A program made the translations under genes and the position numbers. Positions 47,661-58,859 of a stretch of 64,000 nucleotides of DNA are shown piece by piece. Below the pieces are notes generated by a model. The model was not told the origin of the DNA. It searched no databases and saw nothing but the letters and a program-made list of their open reading frames with translations. How positions within the stretch are numbered: position 1 is the first letter of the stretch; the number at the start of each line of letters is the position of its first letter. The stretch is from Flavobacterium supellecticarium (GTDB lineage: Bacteria; Bacteroidota; Bacteroidia; Flavobacteriales; Flavobacteriaceae), in contig NZ_SSNZ01000002.1 of NCBI RefSeq assembly GCF_004801375.1, forward strand, positions 310,001-374,000, written 5' to 3'.

Positions 47661-49031
47661 ATGGCACAGAAACCAAGTATACCGAAAGGAACCCGGGATT
47701 TTTCACCGTTAGAGGTGGCAAAGCGGAATTATATATTCAGCACCATCAAATCCAATTTTGAACGATTCGGATTCCAACCGATCGAAACACCTTCTTTTGA
47801 AAATTCCGAAACCCTTATGGGGAAATACGGCGAAGAAGGCGACCGTCTGATTTTTAAAATTCTAAATTCAGGTGATTTTCTGGCTAAGGCTAACGATGCT
47901 TTTCTGGAAACAAAAGACAGTTTAAAACTAACGGCTCAGATTTCGGAAAAAGCCCTGCGTTATGACTTGACGGTTCCGTTTGCGCGTTATGTGGTACAAC
48001 ATCAGAATGAAATTGAATTCCCGTTTAAACGCTATCAGATTCAGCCGGTTTGGCGTGCAGATAAACCTCAGAAAGGACGTTTCAGAGAGTTTTACCAATG
48101 CGATGCCGATGTGGTCGGATCAAATTCCTTATGGCAGGAAGTGGAACTGGTACAATTGTATGACAGTGTGTTTTCGGCTTTGGGATTGGATGGTGTAACA
48201 ATCAAAATCAATAATCGTAAGATACTATCGGGTATTGCCGAGGTGATCGGAGCGAAAGACAAGCTAATCGATTTTACCGTTGCGTTGGATAAACTGGATA
48301 AAATCGGTGAAGATGGCGTGAAAAAGGAAATGTCCGAAAAAGGGATTTCCGAGGAGGCCATCGCAAAAGTACAGCCGCTGTTCCATTTTACCGGATCGAT
48401 TTCCGAAAAGATCGAAAAATTATCCACGTTGTTAGCGAGTTCCGAAGAAGGAATAAAAGGAGTGGAAGAGCTGCGGTTTATTTGTGAAAATGTAACGGCT
48501 TTAGGTATGGATAAATCCGTGTTGGATTTGGATGTAACGCTGGCTCGTGGTTTAAATTATTATACCGGAGCTATTTTTGAAGTATCGGCGCCTAAAACCG
48601 TAAGTATGGGATCTATAGGCGGCGGTGGCCGTTATGACGATCTTACCGGTATCTTCGGATTGAAAAATATGAGTGGTGTTGGAATTTCTTTCGGATTGGA
48701 TCGTATTTATCTGGTATTGGAAGAATTAAACCTGTTCCCGGAAACGGTTACGGCAACTTCGCGTGCTTTGTTCCTGAATTTTGGAGATGCGGAAGCCTTA
48801 TATGCAATGCGTGCGATCGGGCAATTGCGTAAAGCGGGAATCAAAGTAGAGTTGTATCCAAGCAATGCGAAAATCGGTAAGCAGTTTCAGTATGCCGATA
48901 AACGCGGTATTCCATACGCTGTAATTGTTGGCGCGGAAGAAATTGCAAATAACGAGTTTGCGGTAAAAGATCTGGCTTCGGGCGAACAAAGTAAAGTAAG
49001 CCTTGAGGCGTTAAAAAATATGCTACAATAA
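47661..49031 (+). CDS. hisS: Histidyl-tRNA synthetase
   Basis: 456 residues from the ATG at 47661 ([14 protein letters not shown], the usual start); a further ATG is 30 nt upstream and cannot be ruled out. Class II motifs: [44 protein letters not shown] and [11 protein letters not shown]; a C-terminal anticodon-binding domain follows ([17 protein letters not shown]). A near-consensus -7 box GATATTTG lies at 47585-47592. Confidence 0.97.
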   Translation: MAQKPSIPKGTRDFSPLEVAKRNYIFSTIKSNFERFGFQPIETPSFENSETLMGKYGEEGDRLIFKILNSGDFLAKANDAFLETKDSLKLTAQISEKALRYDLTVPFARYVVQHQNEIEFPFKRYQIQPVWRADKPQKGRFREFYQCDADVVGSNSLWQEVELVQLYDSVFSALGLDGVTIKINNRKILSGIAEVIGAKDKLIDFTVALDKLDKIGEDGVKKEMSEKGISEEAIAKVQPLFHFTGSISEKIEKLSTLLASSEEGIKGVEELRFICENVTALGMDKSVLDLDVTLARGLNYYTGAIFEVSAPKTVSMGSIGGGGRYDDLTGIFGLKNMSGVGISFGLDRIYLVLEELNLFPETVTATSRALFLNFGDAEALYAMRAIGQLRKAGIKVELYPSNAKIGKQFQYADKRGIPYAVIVGAEEIANNEFAVKDLASGEQSKVSLEALKNMLQ

Positions 49032-49047
49032 ATAAACACCTAAATAG

Positions 49048-49080
49048 ACACCTGACAGGTTTTGGACACCTGTCAGGTGT
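49048..49080. repeat. Inverted-repeat element, copy 2 (ACACCTGACAGGT)
   Basis: 13-bp perfect arms ACACCTGACAGGT/ACCTGTCAGGTGT with a 7-nt loop. Same 11-bp core as the element at 32591-32619, 16.4 kb away; both directly follow a housekeeping gene. Confidence 0.75.
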
Positions 49081-49095
49081 GAAAAAATATCAAAT

Positions 49096-49124
49096 AAAAA
49101 AGGCTGTCGTAGACAGCCTTTTTT
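49096..49124. terminator. Bidirectional terminator between hisS and the esterase gene
   Basis: Perfect 13-bp arms (six A, GGCTGTC and complement) with a GTA loop. The first 16 nt also occur at 7745-7760, without the matching right arm. Confidence 0.85.
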
Positions 49125-49131
49125 ATTTGAG

Positions 49132-49815
49132 TTATTTCCGGACTTGTTTTAGCATCCAGTCATAAACGGCATCTTTCCGGAATATATTTTCCACGTTACT
49201 GTGGTTTCCGCCCGGGATAATCGTAAAAGTAACATCGGCATCAGGTTTACAGGTTTTGATGGCTTTTACAATTTTTTTGGATTCCGATAACGGAACAATA
49301 AAATCTTTATTTCCATGCTGAATCCATAACGGGATCGTAGCCAGTTTACAGGCATCGTTTACATTCCCACCGCCACAAATAGCCACGGCAGCGGTAATTT
49401 TATCGGCATATTTTCCGGCAAAATGCATGGTTCCGTATCCGCCAAGACTCATTCCGCAGACATATATGCGCGACGGATCGGTGTTATAATTTTGTTGCAC
49501 ATATTCCAATACATTTAAAACTTTATCCGGATCCCAGGGACCGGAAGGCAATTGAGGTGCTACTACGATAGCTGGGATTTTTTTACCATTTTCGATGGCT
49601 TTTAATACGCCGTAACGCCGTACTCTTTCGAGATTGGTTCCTGAAAGACTTCGACCATGTAAAAAAATGATAATCGGTGCTTTTTGATCCAGGACTTCCT
49701 GTTCCGGCAGGTTGATATAAAACGGATAATCGGTTTTATCGGTAATGGCTTGTAATTGTGCCTGTGTCAGGGTAATGGAAAAAAGGCAAAAGAGGAGTAT
49801 AAAACAGGTTTTCAT
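49132..49815 (-). CDS. Secreted alpha/beta-hydrolase esterase
   Basis: 227 residues from the ATG; an upstream TTG is within the -7 box. Signal peptide about 1-19 (ends TQAQ). The GxSxG nucleophile Ser123 sits in GMSLGGYGTMHF, Asp171 in GNKDFIVPL, and His205 in GGNHSNV; the oxyanion HG pair is at 53-54. Layout resembles dienelactone-hydrolase or feruloyl-esterase-like periplasmic enzymes (LpqC/Est type). Substrate unknown, perhaps carbohydrate esters. No sorting domain, so periplasmic. Confidence 0.9.
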   Translation of the reverse strand: MKTCFILLFCLFSITLTQAQLQAITDKTDYPFYINLPEQEVLDQKAPIIIFLHGRSLSGTNLERVRRYGVLKAIENGKKIPAIVVAPQLPSGPWDPDKVLNVLEYVQQNYNTDPSRIYVCGMSLGGYGTMHFAGKYADKITAAVAICGGGNVNDACKLATIPLWIQHGNKDFIVPLSESKKIVKAIKTCKPDADVTFTIIPGGNHSNVENIFRKDAVYDWMLKQVRK

Positions 49816-49836
49816 GCGAATAGGGGGATTGGAGTG

Positions 49837-49844
49837 CAAAGGTA
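49837..49844 (-). promoter_or_regulatory. -7 promoter element TACCTTTG of the esterase gene
   Basis: On the minus strand, a perfect TAnnTTTG about 22 nt before the ATG. The TTG that would extend the gene is the last part of this motif. Confidence 0.55.
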
Positions 49845-49868
49845 CTTTATTAGAATTAAAAGTGCGAT

Positions 49869-49896
49869 AAAAAAAGGCCTCAAATGCGAGGCCTTT
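49869..49896 (-). terminator. Terminator of the LamG-containing T9SS protein
   Basis: Stem AAAGGCCTC/GAGGCCTTT with a 6-nt loop; on the minus strand a U-run follows. Confidence 0.75.
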
Positions 49897-49899
49897 CTA

Positions 49900-52800
49900 T
49901 TATTTAATGATGGTTTTCTTACTGATGGAACCTTTATTGGTGTCGACTTTTATAATGTAAGTTCCGGTGCTGGCATTGCGTACCGGTAACAAAATTTCGG
50001 TCTGTTCCATGGTGTTGGTGCGCCATGAACCGATTTGTTGTCCTAAAATAGTATAAAGACTTACCTGTTCTACTACAGTATCGTTCAGGTCATTTTTAAT
50101 ACGAATCTGATTATTCCCCTGTAGATAGGTTACAGTAAGGTTTTCGAGTGTGTTATCGGTTACCGAAAGCTTCTTCATTTCAAAACACAGGGAGAAACGA
50201 TTTTTATTTTCACCTGCGGGAACGGCTATTTCCAAGGCCGAATTATGAATATCATAGAAATGCCCGGTGCTGTTATCATGAATATAAATCGGTTGATCCG
50301 GGTTGAAATTTTCCAAAGCATCGATTTCGAATTTTACAATGCCCGGATTATCCGTTCTTACGTATAACGGGTAAATAGAACCGGGATTAAAATGACCCAC
50401 ACCCTGAATCACCAGTTTTTTGTCACCCAAAAGGAATAACATGTCCTGTGGTAAATCGTCGTCGATTACAACACCATCATAACCATAATCCCAACCATCG
50501 GAAGCCTGATTGCCCATAAAAGCCAATAGAATCTGACGGTGGTTACCGGTATTCGACGTAAAGCCTAAACGGATTTTACTGTTTGAAGTCACCGTTACCG
50601 GATCGTTGTCGTTATTGTTAAAATGATCTGAAGCCGGCATTGCCGCTACAGCGGTATTGGTGTTTCGGAACATTATGTTCGACGTGGCGGCATCTTCTTT
50701 TACGAAGGCACGTTGGTTGTTGTCGAATACAATGGTACCACCCAGTGTACTGGCATGTACAAAGAACCCTTGTCCCACCGGAATAAAACGTCCCGGTATA
50801 CGGGAACTGGATCCCTGACCACTAATACCCGGAGGCGAAACCGGAGGTGTTCCGCCGGCAAGATTACGGGTAGCATAACCGCCCTGATATTGTTGCAAGA
50901 TGTGGGTAGCATTGGTTGGATAATGTTCCCAGAAATAAACGGAACCGTTTGTTGCCGCTGCATTGTCTGCAATAAACAATTCGGCATCCAAAGCAGAAGC
51001 ATATGGATTTCCGCTAAGATTAATATTGTTTGGTGTTACGGTATTGGTAATACGTCCGTTATAGGGTTTGCCTACAAAAACATAATTCTGAGTTGCTGCT
51101 CCGGCGCCGCTTCCTTTTAACGTAAACCCGCTGGCTGGCGATAGTATACCGGTTTCAAATATTTGTGTCCAGTTGGCATACAAATCGGAAAGGTTCTGGA
51201 ATTTATAAATCCAGTATCGCGCCAGGCTGATTGGTGTTGTTGGCGACCCATCATAACCGTTTACCCAGTTGATGGCTGCCGGAGCTGCCGCATTGGTCCC
51301 GTCTCGTAGAATACCGTTTACCGTATAATTGTTGTTGTTGGTTGTCGCATTGATTGGTCCAACCGGCGACGACCAGTAGTTGTAATTGTATTTACTGGAT
51401 TGTCCCTGTTGATCGCGTTCGATTGATCCGGAGCTGGTTGGATCCAGATCGGAATTATAGGTTTGTACCAATTGGGAACGGCCTTGTAGGTCAATTTTAC
51501 CGTTTAATCGTAAAAAGTGGCTTACCTCGATTTTAGAATCGTTGGTTGCAAAAACAGTATTGGCGTTTACAAAGAAGCCTAGCATGGTTTTATTACCAGA
51601 GGATGTTACATCATGAGCTGTTCGCACAATATTCCAGTCAATGGATGTCGTACCATCTACGATTGATAAAGAATACGGTAAATCCTGAGTGGTACCATTT
51701 GTCCATATAGCGGTATTGCTCCACAAGCCCGTTGCATTACTGTCGTAAGGCATTGGTGCTGTTTGTGTATTGATATCAATCTTACTTGGATTCACAAGGT
51801 TTCCCCGGTTTTTATTTAAAGAATTGTCATTGATATGCGTTCCGATATAGGAATTCATCGAATAGTAGGCGGTTAAGCTGGCCCATGTTAGCGCACTGAT
51901 ATCATTTTTCGTCACGGTCGACGGCATGATTTTACCCAATGTATTGGCACCGGACCTTGAAATTTCCTGATTCATAATATAGCGGATTTCACTTATCGTA
52001 AGTCCGCGGTTCCAGATGCGTAGTTCGTCAAGATCACCTTTAAAAATATTGACAATACTGCTTTTGTTTCGGTATTCCGCACCAATAGTGAAAATACTGG
52101 TTGTAGCGGTAGGAGCTGCCATGACTCCGGCTCGATCCAATACTCCATCGATATAAATGCTTAAAGTACCGGCCGTATAAACGACAGCAATATTGTGCCA
52201 GATGTTATTGGGTAAAGTTGTATTCGATATTAAAGAAGCACCGTTCCATTCCATACGGATTTTGTTATCGTTTTGGATAACCAGTCGGTAACCGGTTGTT
52301 CCGTTGTGTTTGGAAACGATTGTTTTGTCGGATGTAGCATTGTTCGATCCGGTTGGACGCGCCCATCCCATGATGGTAAATGCTCCGGTAAGATCATTTT
52401 TATTGTCAACGCGAACGGCATCGTCCACGCCATCAATTGTAATATGACGCGATAATGTTACCTCGTGTGCCACACCGAAAGCGATGTATTTGGTTCCGTC
52501 GAAATCGTAGAAACACTCCTGATTGGTTCCATTGGTGTTTAGAAAAACCATATCGATACCGGTTGTAAAGGCCGCATCACTTGCGATGATCATCACATAA
52601 GCATCATTCCCGGAAAGTGCCGGTAAGCTGGCAAGATCGGTGGTTGCTAAGGATACTTTTACAGTGGCTACATCACCGCCGGTTTCCACGACTTTCCATC
52701 GTTTGTTGGTGATATCGGTTGTGGTTGTTACTGTAGAAGGGCCGAATGTATAGGTTAGCGGTGTAGTGCTGGTGGTCATGGCCAGACCATTGCTTCCCCA

Positions 52801-54423
52801 AACCAGGTGTTTTCGATCGGCATCAAACGTATTGGTATTGGCCGAGTTGGTCGTTAGGATATCGCCCAATCCCATGGTAATTACCGCACCAGAATTGATA
52901 CTTTTGGATTGTTTTTGGTTGAGCTGTGCTGCATCGTCACGTCCGATTCCGGCAATATCATAGTTAAATCCGGTTGGCGCAATGTTCCAGATTGTGGTTC
53001 CGGCAGAGTTTACATAATTCTGACTCACACCGTTTGTTCCCAGGGTAATTCCATATTTTATAGCCAGATAGGATTCGATACGGTTACGCTCGGTCGCATC
53101 GTTTTTTCGTGCCGAATAGGAGATTACCTCAGCGATACGACCACCAAAACTACCGTCAAAAACCTGACTTCTTCCCAGCCAGTAACGACGGTTTTGTAAG
53201 GTAATCCATTTTGGGACCCCTACTTCGGTATTCGAAATACTCAAAGCATTACTGTATAATTCCTGTTTGGTTGCGGTACTGTTGTGACGGCTGTTGATGA
53301 TATTCACACCGGAATAGGTACCGTTAAGCTGAGCCAGTCCGTATCCTCTTTCGTTGACATCGGTGGGGGTTGGTTCCGGTGTGCTTCCGATACAATAACT
53401 TACGACCTCGTTGTCGAAACGGATGGAATATTTTCCAAAACCAATTCCGGTACCATCTTTTTCGTAAGGATTTGTAGCTGAAGACTGCGCGCAAAATAAA
53501 TCGACACTGGGTGAATTGGCATCAAGAATGGCCGGATTGTCATTAATAACCACAATAAACAGGTCATGGGAATAAAAACCGGAAGTACTCTGCATTTCGG
53601 CTCTGTTCGAAAGATAGGTATAGTTGGAAGCTGAAGTGGCAGGAGTATTTCCAAATTCTACTACCGGATTGAAATTAATGTTTTTGGTTGCATTGTTACG
53701 GTAAACCGGACGTACGGTTAGTGCGGCATTAGAGGCATCGATTACTTTGGCATCGTTACCTTTACCGCGATCGGTCCAGATATTAACATTGGCACCATCG
53801 GTTCCTACGGTCGATCCATTGACCTGATCGGCCCGTAACCAGGTTTCCAGATTGGCGGTAATTCCGCCCGGACCGGTAGCAATAGTATTGTTAATAGTCC
53901 CGGTGATGGTTACATAATCAATAAAGAATTGCCGGGAAGTACTACCGGTAGTCGTTACAAACCGAAACTGACTTGTTGCCGAAAAAGTTGATGAGGTCGA
54001 AAAAATGGTTCCGAATAGGGCATGATAATTGGTGTTGTCATTAATGTCCCGAACATTGGTACCACCTCTTTCGACTACTCTCACATCGGTCCAGGCTGCA
54101 GTGGCATTGTCGCGGTATTGCAGCGTTATTTTATCTGCGCTATTAAGGTTATTTCCTCGGACAAAGAAACTGACATCTATTTTGTTGTAACCACTGGTAC
54201 TAATAACCGGAGAGGTAATAGAACTCCCGTTAACCGGGATTTGTGCTTTATAAGTTCCCCGGTAGGCATTAGTAGTCGTTAGGGTTGCTCCGGAGAGCGT
54301 CCAGGTAGAAGTTACTTCGAAATTCTCCTGATGGAGTTGCGTGGTTTGTCCCGATAAAAATTTAGGTAAAAGGCTTATTACCAATATCAGTAATTGCCTC
54401 GTAATAGATTTTGTTGATCTCAT
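49900..54423 (-). CDS. Giant secreted LamG-domain protein with T9SS sorting domain
   Basis: 1507 residues. Signal peptide about 1-25 (ends FLSGQ). Order: jelly-roll (about 30-180), a region with LETWLRADQVNGSTVGTDG and IESYLAIKYGITLGTNG typical of flavobacterial surface proteins (about 190-520), Ig-like spacer, a LamG/concanavalin-A-like domain (about 665-830; ITIDGVDDAVRVDNKNDLTG, FTIMGWARP), a module with YNYWSSPVGPINATT and INLSGNPYASALDA, and a type A sorting domain (VSLYTILGQQIGSWRTN, ISKKTIIK). LamG domains usually bind glycans. Separate from the upstream carboxypeptidase by 87 nt on the same strand, so they could be co-expressed. Confidence 0.92.
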   Translation of the reverse strand: MRSTKSITRQLLILVISLLPKFLSGQTTQLHQENFEVTSTWTLSGATLTTTNAYRGTYKAQIPVNGSSITSPVISTSGYNKIDVSFFVRGNNLNSADKITLQYRDNATAAWTDVRVVERGGTNVRDINDNTNYHALFGTIFSTSSTFSATSQFRFVTTTGSTSRQFFIDYVTITGTINNTIATGPGGITANLETWLRADQVNGSTVGTDGANVNIWTDRGKGNDAKVIDASNAALTVRPVYRNNATKNINFNPVVEFGNTPATSASNYTYLSNRAEMQSTSGFYSHDLFIVVINDNPAILDANSPSVDLFCAQSSATNPYEKDGTGIGFGKYSIRFDNEVVSYCIGSTPEPTPTDVNERGYGLAQLNGTYSGVNIINSRHNSTATKQELYSNALSISNTEVGVPKWITLQNRRYWLGRSQVFDGSFGGRIAEVISYSARKNDATERNRIESYLAIKYGITLGTNGVSQNYVNSAGTTIWNIAPTGFNYDIAGIGRDDAAQLNQKQSKSINSGAVITMGLGDILTTNSANTNTFDADRKHLVWGSNGLAMTTSTTPLTYTFGPSTVTTTTDITNKRWKVVETGGDVATVKVSLATTDLASLPALSGNDAYVMIIASDAAFTTGIDMVFLNTNGTNQECFYDFDGTKYIAFGVAHEVTLSRHITIDGVDDAVRVDNKNDLTGAFTIMGWARPTGSNNATSDKTIVSKHNGTTGYRLVIQNDNKIRMEWNGASLISNTTLPNNIWHNIAVVYTAGTLSIYIDGVLDRAGVMAAPTATTSIFTIGAEYRNKSSIVNIFKGDLDELRIWNRGLTISEIRYIMNQEISRSGANTLGKIMPSTVTKNDISALTWASLTAYYSMNSYIGTHINDNSLNKNRGNLVNPSKIDINTQTAPMPYDSNATGLWSNTAIWTNGTTQDLPYSLSIVDGTTSIDWNIVRTAHDVTSSGNKTMLGFFVNANTVFATNDSKIEVSHFLRLNGKIDLQGRSQLVQTYNSDLDPTSSGSIERDQQGQSSKYNYNYWSSPVGPINATTNNNNYTVNGILRDGTNAAAPAAINWVNGYDGSPTTPISLARYWIYKFQNLSDLYANWTQIFETGILSPASGFTLKGSGAGAATQNYVFVGKPYNGRITNTVTPNNINLSGNPYASALDAELFIADNAAATNGSVYFWEHYPTNATHILQQYQGGYATRNLAGGTPPVSPPGISGQGSSSRIPGRFIPVGQGFFVHASTLGGTIVFDNNQRAFVKEDAATSNIMFRNTNTAVAAMPASDHFNNNDNDPVTVTSNSKIRLGFTSNTGNHRQILLAFMGNQASDGWDYGYDGVVIDDDLPQDMLFLLGDKKLVIQGVGHFNPGSIYPLYVRTDNPGIVKFEIDALENFNPDQPIYIHDNSTGHFYDIHNSALEIAVPAGENKNRFSLCFEMKKLSVTDNTLENLTVTYLQGNNQIRIKNDLNDTVVEQVSLYTILGQQIGSWRTNTMEQTEILLPVRNASTGTYIIKVDTNKGSISKKTIIK

Positions 54424-54510
54424 AGGGGTAAGTAGTTTTGTTCATAAGTTTAGATAATTGGGGCTTTAGTTTTGGTTGTTTACAGGCGCCCTTTTGAGAG
54501 CGCCATGTTG

Positions 54511-57500
54511 TTAAAGTACTTTTTTGAAAATTGTCTGGTTGGAAGTGGTAATCACTTTAACCAATAAAACGGTTTCGCTGGTAAATAGGTTGGTTGTAAA
54601 AGTCGCCGTACCAATTTTCGGTGACTGATAAATCAGTCTTCCTAATAAATCATATACCGATACCGTGCTTAAATCTTCTTTAGCCGATTGTACCGTTATG
54701 GCATTGTTGTTTTTGTAGATGCTGATATGGGCATTATCGGCATCGAAATCCGGGTTGTTTAACATTGTATTTTTGAAAACCAATTCAAAACGGTTGTTCG
54801 AGACACCTTCTTCGGCTGAAAAGCTATAATTGTTCAGCTTCAGATCGTGTACGATATTCAACAGCTTGTCTTTTACAAAAATAGTTTGCGAGCCGTTAAA
54901 TAATCCGTCGAAATGATCAATAGAAAAAGTATAGGTTCCGGAAGCAGGTAGGTTAATTCCTAACGGAACACTGTCGTTGTCGTCAAACGGAACCGGACGG
55001 CCCTGGATGGCATAGGCGTCGTTTCCGATTGTACTGTATAAAGCGGCACCACTGGCGCCAAAATCTTTCGCATCGATACCATAATCGGCTTCAAAAGTCG
55101 CTCCGGTCATATAACCGACCAAAATCTGACTAAAGGCATCGGAATTACCACTTAAATTTAACCAGATACGGTGTTTTTCAACAGCATCGTGCTCCACCAT
55201 TGCGAGTGTGTTGTTGCTTTTAAAGAATTGATTTGCATTATTGATCAACCTCATGTTGTTACGGAAAGAAACGCTTCCGTTGGTTACGGCATTCACCAGG
55301 AATCCTTGTCCGACCTGAATGATCCCATTTGGAACAGCACCACCGGCCTGAGCCGCAGTTCCGCCCAATTTGGTGTATTTTGCATAATTGTTTAACGGAT
55401 ATAAACCAGTCGATGGGTTGGAAGGTGTCGCATGTGTCCAGAAATATAAACTTCCGTCGATAGAGGTGTTCACTGTTCCGGTACCGCTAATGTTCGCAAT
55501 GATGAAATCAATCGCGTTAATTGTTGATGGATACGGATTTCCAACCAGATTGTATCCGGTAGTTGCACCGCGTTGTACGGCGATATTGATATTTCCATTG
55601 TTTAAAACGCCTGTGAAATGACCCGGATATACGGTTGGAGTAGTAGTACTCCAGGTATTCGGTGTACGGATAAGATAACCTTTGGCCGCAGTAAAGGAAT
55701 TGGTACTCGGGTTAATGGTCTCATACGCTCCGATTGGTCCGTTTAACGGATTGTAAATGTAAAAACGATTGGTTAGGGTTTGCGGTGAAAAAGCCAGCAA
55801 ATTCTGAGCCGCCACCGGAGAAGCCCAATTGGTAAAGTCCAAACGAACCATAGGTGAACTGTTTCGGTAGACATTACTCGTACCCGTATTGGTCGCATTT
55901 TCGACCTGTACCAGATTGGCATTGTTTTGAATGATTAAATTAGCACCCGGAGCCACGGCAACTTCACGGTTGATGATGAAGTTATGTCCGGACTGAATGG
56001 TCACGACAGCCGTACCATTAATGGTAAGTGAACAGGCTTCCAGATTAGCTGTTGAGGTAAAGTTCCCGTTAATGATAGCGTGTACGTCATTATTCGGTGC
56101 ACTATTACTCCAGCTACTGCCATTCCAGGTAGTGGACGTAGCGCAAGGAACGCCTTGTATGGTAAAGTTGGTGTTTGGCGTTACATAGTTGTTACAAGTA
56201 TTGATCACACTTACAGTTGCAGTTCCGTCATTGGCAATATCCGCTGCGGTAATGGTAGTTGATAATTGTGTCGCACTGATAAAGGTTGTGGCTTTGTTGA
56301 CACCGTTCCATCGGATGATCGATTCCCCGCTCACAAAACCGCTTCCGTTTACAGTTAGCGTAAAATTGGCGCCACCTTCCAAAGCGGTATCCGGTGTTAG
56401 GGTTGTGATAGCTGGATCCGGTTTTACAGTTACTTGTACTTGTTTTCGGGCACTTTTTAGCGGAGCGAATTTCCAGTTAAAAAATTGGAAGAACGTTCCG
56501 GTTCCGCTATTACTTTTAATACTCACGGTATTGTTTGTCATCGGATAGGTAATACCAGACGTAGCCACGAAAAGGCTAAAATTATTGATTTCACGGGAAA
56601 CCAGTCGTAGGTTGTTTTGTGCCGGTAAATAGAAATCCAAATCGATATCCTGTGGTCCGCTGGCTGTAATACGGATTACTTTCGATTCCAGCATCGCACC
56701 GGAATTATCCTGTAATTCAACTAATATTTCACCAGTAGCATTGGGACGGATTGTTACCGACTGTAATTTCGTTGGCGTTGTACAATCGAATACCAGATAT
56801 CTGTTGGCTACCGCTGCTTTACCCGTTGCAGCACCCGATGGTGCAGCTGGGCCTACATTGGCTAGTGCTACTTCACGTTCTACATAATACGAACGCGTAG
56901 TGTTTAGTGCAGGTGTGGTATAAGAAGTTCCTGTCGCAAGCGCGGTTGTACTGGTTGCGGTATCGTACCAACGAATCGTACCACTATCGGCAGTAGACAA
57001 GCTGGCGGTTTTTCCTTTACAGATCGTAGGACTGGCAACGGTTGGTTCGGCGGTAGTAGCGACCATCTGTACATTTAAAACCGTAGTCGCATTGTTGGCA
57101 ACGGTTGCCGCTATCGTCTGCGAAACATAACCCGGTGCTTCAAATGTAATAGAATAATTTCCGGCGATTAGTAATTTGTAGTAGTCACCGTGAAGGGAAC
57201 CGGTTTTAACCCAGGCCCCTTTTAAATCGTAACCCGGAATATAAACTTTTGCATTGATCGGATTGCCGGAAGCATCGGTTACTTTACCCTGTAGTCCATA
57301 ATTGGCCTGTTTAATGTGATCTAAAAAAGCCTGTTTGTTATAATTCCAGAAATTAGGAAGCTCAGAAGCGGCCGGGAATTTCGTAGTCGAAATCTCGATC
57401 GTCACCTCTTTATTGTGCATATAATAGTTGTTGTAATCCTGACGGCCACCGCTCACAGTATACCATAGCGAACCATTGGTGGTTCCGGGATACTGACCGG

Positions 57501-58545
57501 CAAATACGTCGTCCATATAGCCATTGTTATTACTGGCGGTCTGGCAGGATTGCGCATAATTTTTAGCGATAAACTTAAAATAATTATCGTGAGGATGCAG
57601 ATGGTTTGGCGAAGCGTAGGCATCCCAAGGATAATTCACCACCTCAACACCACCGTGGAAATTGGCGGCCATCACAAAATTTCTCGTTTTCTCAAAAGCA
57701 AGGAAAGCCAGAGTTTCCGGCTGATAAGCATAAGTGTCCGGATGTAATCCATTTAATGGGTCCGGATAATTTCGGTTTAAATCCCTACCGTTTGCATTGG
57801 CTCGGGTAGCGGCGTTCCCGGTTGAATTCATCACATCGTTCCCGGCGGTTTTAAAAGAGCCATCCGGATTGGAAAGCGGACTGATATAAATTTCAGTAGT
57901 ATTGACCAAATTGGTTACTTCCGGATCGGTTCCGTAACGGGTAACCAGATAATCGATCAGACGCATCATCAATGGAAAACCAGTGATTTCGTCACCATGC
58001 ATGGACGAAGAATAGAAAAATTCCGGTTCGGCCTCATCGGTCTGACAATTGTCAGATATTTTTAAAATCCACAGATTACGGCCATTAGGAGTGCTACCAA
58101 TGTTTTCCAGCTTACATAAATTGGGATATGTATCAGCATAATACTGCATTTTTGCGACATACTGAGAATAGGTTGGATAGGCATCCCAGGTAGTATCCCA
58201 TTGTGCATTGGGAGCCATAGCACTTTTGCTGGCTTCAGCACTTGGGATTTCATTGTCTTCAGTACTAACCTGAAACGGAATATTGTATTTCAGGAATTTT
58301 TCAAAATCAAGTTTATCGGCATAAGCCTCAGCTTTCAGATCGTCTTGATTGACCCTTTTGTGACTTAACGACAAAAAAGAAGCCAGCTTTTTAAACTGCT
58401 GTTGGTTGGCAGCCTGAAAAGTGAAAATAACTTCTCCTTTGGTTTTTAAATAATGTTGTGCTTTGGCAAGATTTGTTTCTGTTTGGGCAAATACATTAGT
58501 TAAGGAGGATAGTAGAAATAAAATAATTAATGTAGTTTTTTTCAT
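54511..58545 (-). CDS. Secreted M14 zinc carboxypeptidase with T9SS sorting domain
   Basis: 1344 residues from the ATG at 58545. Signal peptide about 1-20. The M14 catalytic domain spans about 120-415: zinc ligands His183 and Glu186 (SMHGDEITG), His297 (ANFHGGVE), the substrate-binding [10 protein letters not shown] near 254-263 and candidate catalytic Glu384 ([10 protein letters not shown]). A carboxypeptidase regulatory-like fold follows ([22 protein letters not shown]), then Ig-like and IPT/TIG parts ([13 protein letters not shown]) and a 500-residue module with sorting domain ([13 protein letters not shown]) related to the protein at 15631-19428. It would trim C-terminal residues of peptides outside the cell. 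Confidence 0.94.
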   Translation of the reverse strand: MKKTTLIILFLLSSLTNVFAQTETNLAKAQHYLKTKGEVIFTFQAANQQQFKKLASFLSLSHKRVNQDDLKAEAYADKLDFEKFLKYNIPFQVSTEDNEIPSAEASKSAMAPNAQWDTTWDAYPTYSQYVAKMQYYADTYPNLCKLENIGSTPNGRNLWILKISDNCQTDEAEPEFFYSSSMHGDEITGFPLMMRLIDYLVTRYGTDPEVTNLVNTTEIYISPLSNPDGSFKTAGNDVMNSTGNAATRANANGRDLNRNYPDPLNGLHPDTYAYQPETLAFLAFEKTRNFVMAANFHGGVEVVNYPWDAYASPNHLHPHDNYFKFIAKNYAQSCQTASNNNGYMDDVFAGQYPGTTNGSLWYTVSGGRQDYNNYYMHNKEVTIEISTTKFPAASELPNFWNYNKQAFLDHIKQANYGLQGKVTDASGNPINAKVYIPGYDLKGAWVKTGSLHGDYYKLLIAGNYSITFEAPGYVSQTIAATVANNATTVLNVQMVATTAEPTVASPTICKGKTASLSTADSGTIRWYDTATSTTALATGTSYTTPALNTTRSYYVEREVALANVGPAAPSGAATGKAAVANRYLVFDCTTPTKLQSVTIRPNATGEILVELQDNSGAMLESKVIRITASGPQDIDLDFYLPAQNNLRLVSREINNFSLFVATSGITYPMTNNTVSIKSNSGTGTFFQFFNWKFAPLKSARKQVQVTVKPDPAITTLTPDTALEGGANFTLTVNGSGFVSGESIIRWNGVNKATTFISATQLSTTITAADIANDGTATVSVINTCNNYVTPNTNFTIQGVPCATSTTWNGSSWSNSAPNNDVHAIINGNFTSTANLEACSLTINGTAVVTIQSGHNFIINREVAVAPGANLIIQNNANLVQVENATNTGTSNVYRNSSPMVRLDFTNWASPVAAQNLLAFSPQTLTNRFYIYNPLNGPIGAYETINPSTNSFTAAKGYLIRTPNTWSTTTPTVYPGHFTGVLNNGNINIAVQRGATTGYNLVGNPYPSTINAIDFIIANISGTGTVNTSIDGSLYFWTHATPSNPSTGLYPLNNYAKYTKLGGTAAQAGGAVPNGIIQVGQGFLVNAVTNGSVSFRNNMRLINNANQFFKSNNTLAMVEHDAVEKHRIWLNLSGNSDAFSQILVGYMTGATFEADYGIDAKDFGASGAALYSTIGNDAYAIQGRPVPFDDNDSVPLGINLPASGTYTFSIDHFDGLFNGSQTIFVKDKLLNIVHDLKLNNYSFSAEEGVSNNRFELVFKNTMLNNPDFDADNAHISIYKNNNAITVQSAKEDLSTVSVYDLLGRLIYQSPKIGTATFTTNLFTSETVLLVKVITTSNQTIFKKVL

Positions 58546-58859
58546 ATAATTATGCTTTTGGGTTTTCAAAAATAATGAAAAAAAATTAACATAAATTTAT
58601 ATGTAAGTATTGTATATTAAATAAAAAAATACAGATAGTTATGTTATTTTAAATAAATGATGCTTTGTTGTTATCAAAAGGTTATTTTAAGATTCAACAG
58701 TATGTATAGTGAAAACAACAAATTGTAACAATGTGTTATTACAAAATGTGATATATTTTTATAAAAATACAAATTTGTTTGATGAAGTGTGCTATGTCTG
58801 AGTGTTAAATAGTAACTATTACGGTAAAATGAGAATAAGAAATAGTATGATAATCGGGT
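58546..58859. other. 314-bp AT-rich spacer
   Basis: Contains the -7 box of the carboxypeptidase gene at its left end. Otherwise very AT-rich, without a coding region, strong hairpin or T-run terminator for the minus-strand gene to its right. Confidence 0.5.
58567..58574 (-). promoter_or_regulatory. -7 promoter element TATTTTTG of the carboxypeptidase gene
   Basis: On the minus strand, a perfect TAnnTTTG about 22 nt before the ATG; an in-frame TTG is part of this motif. Confidence 0.5.

Noticed and set aside
50713..51120. 135-residue plus-strand frame opposite the LamG protein
   Set aside because: Antisense shadow in a real gene; no domain and odd composition.
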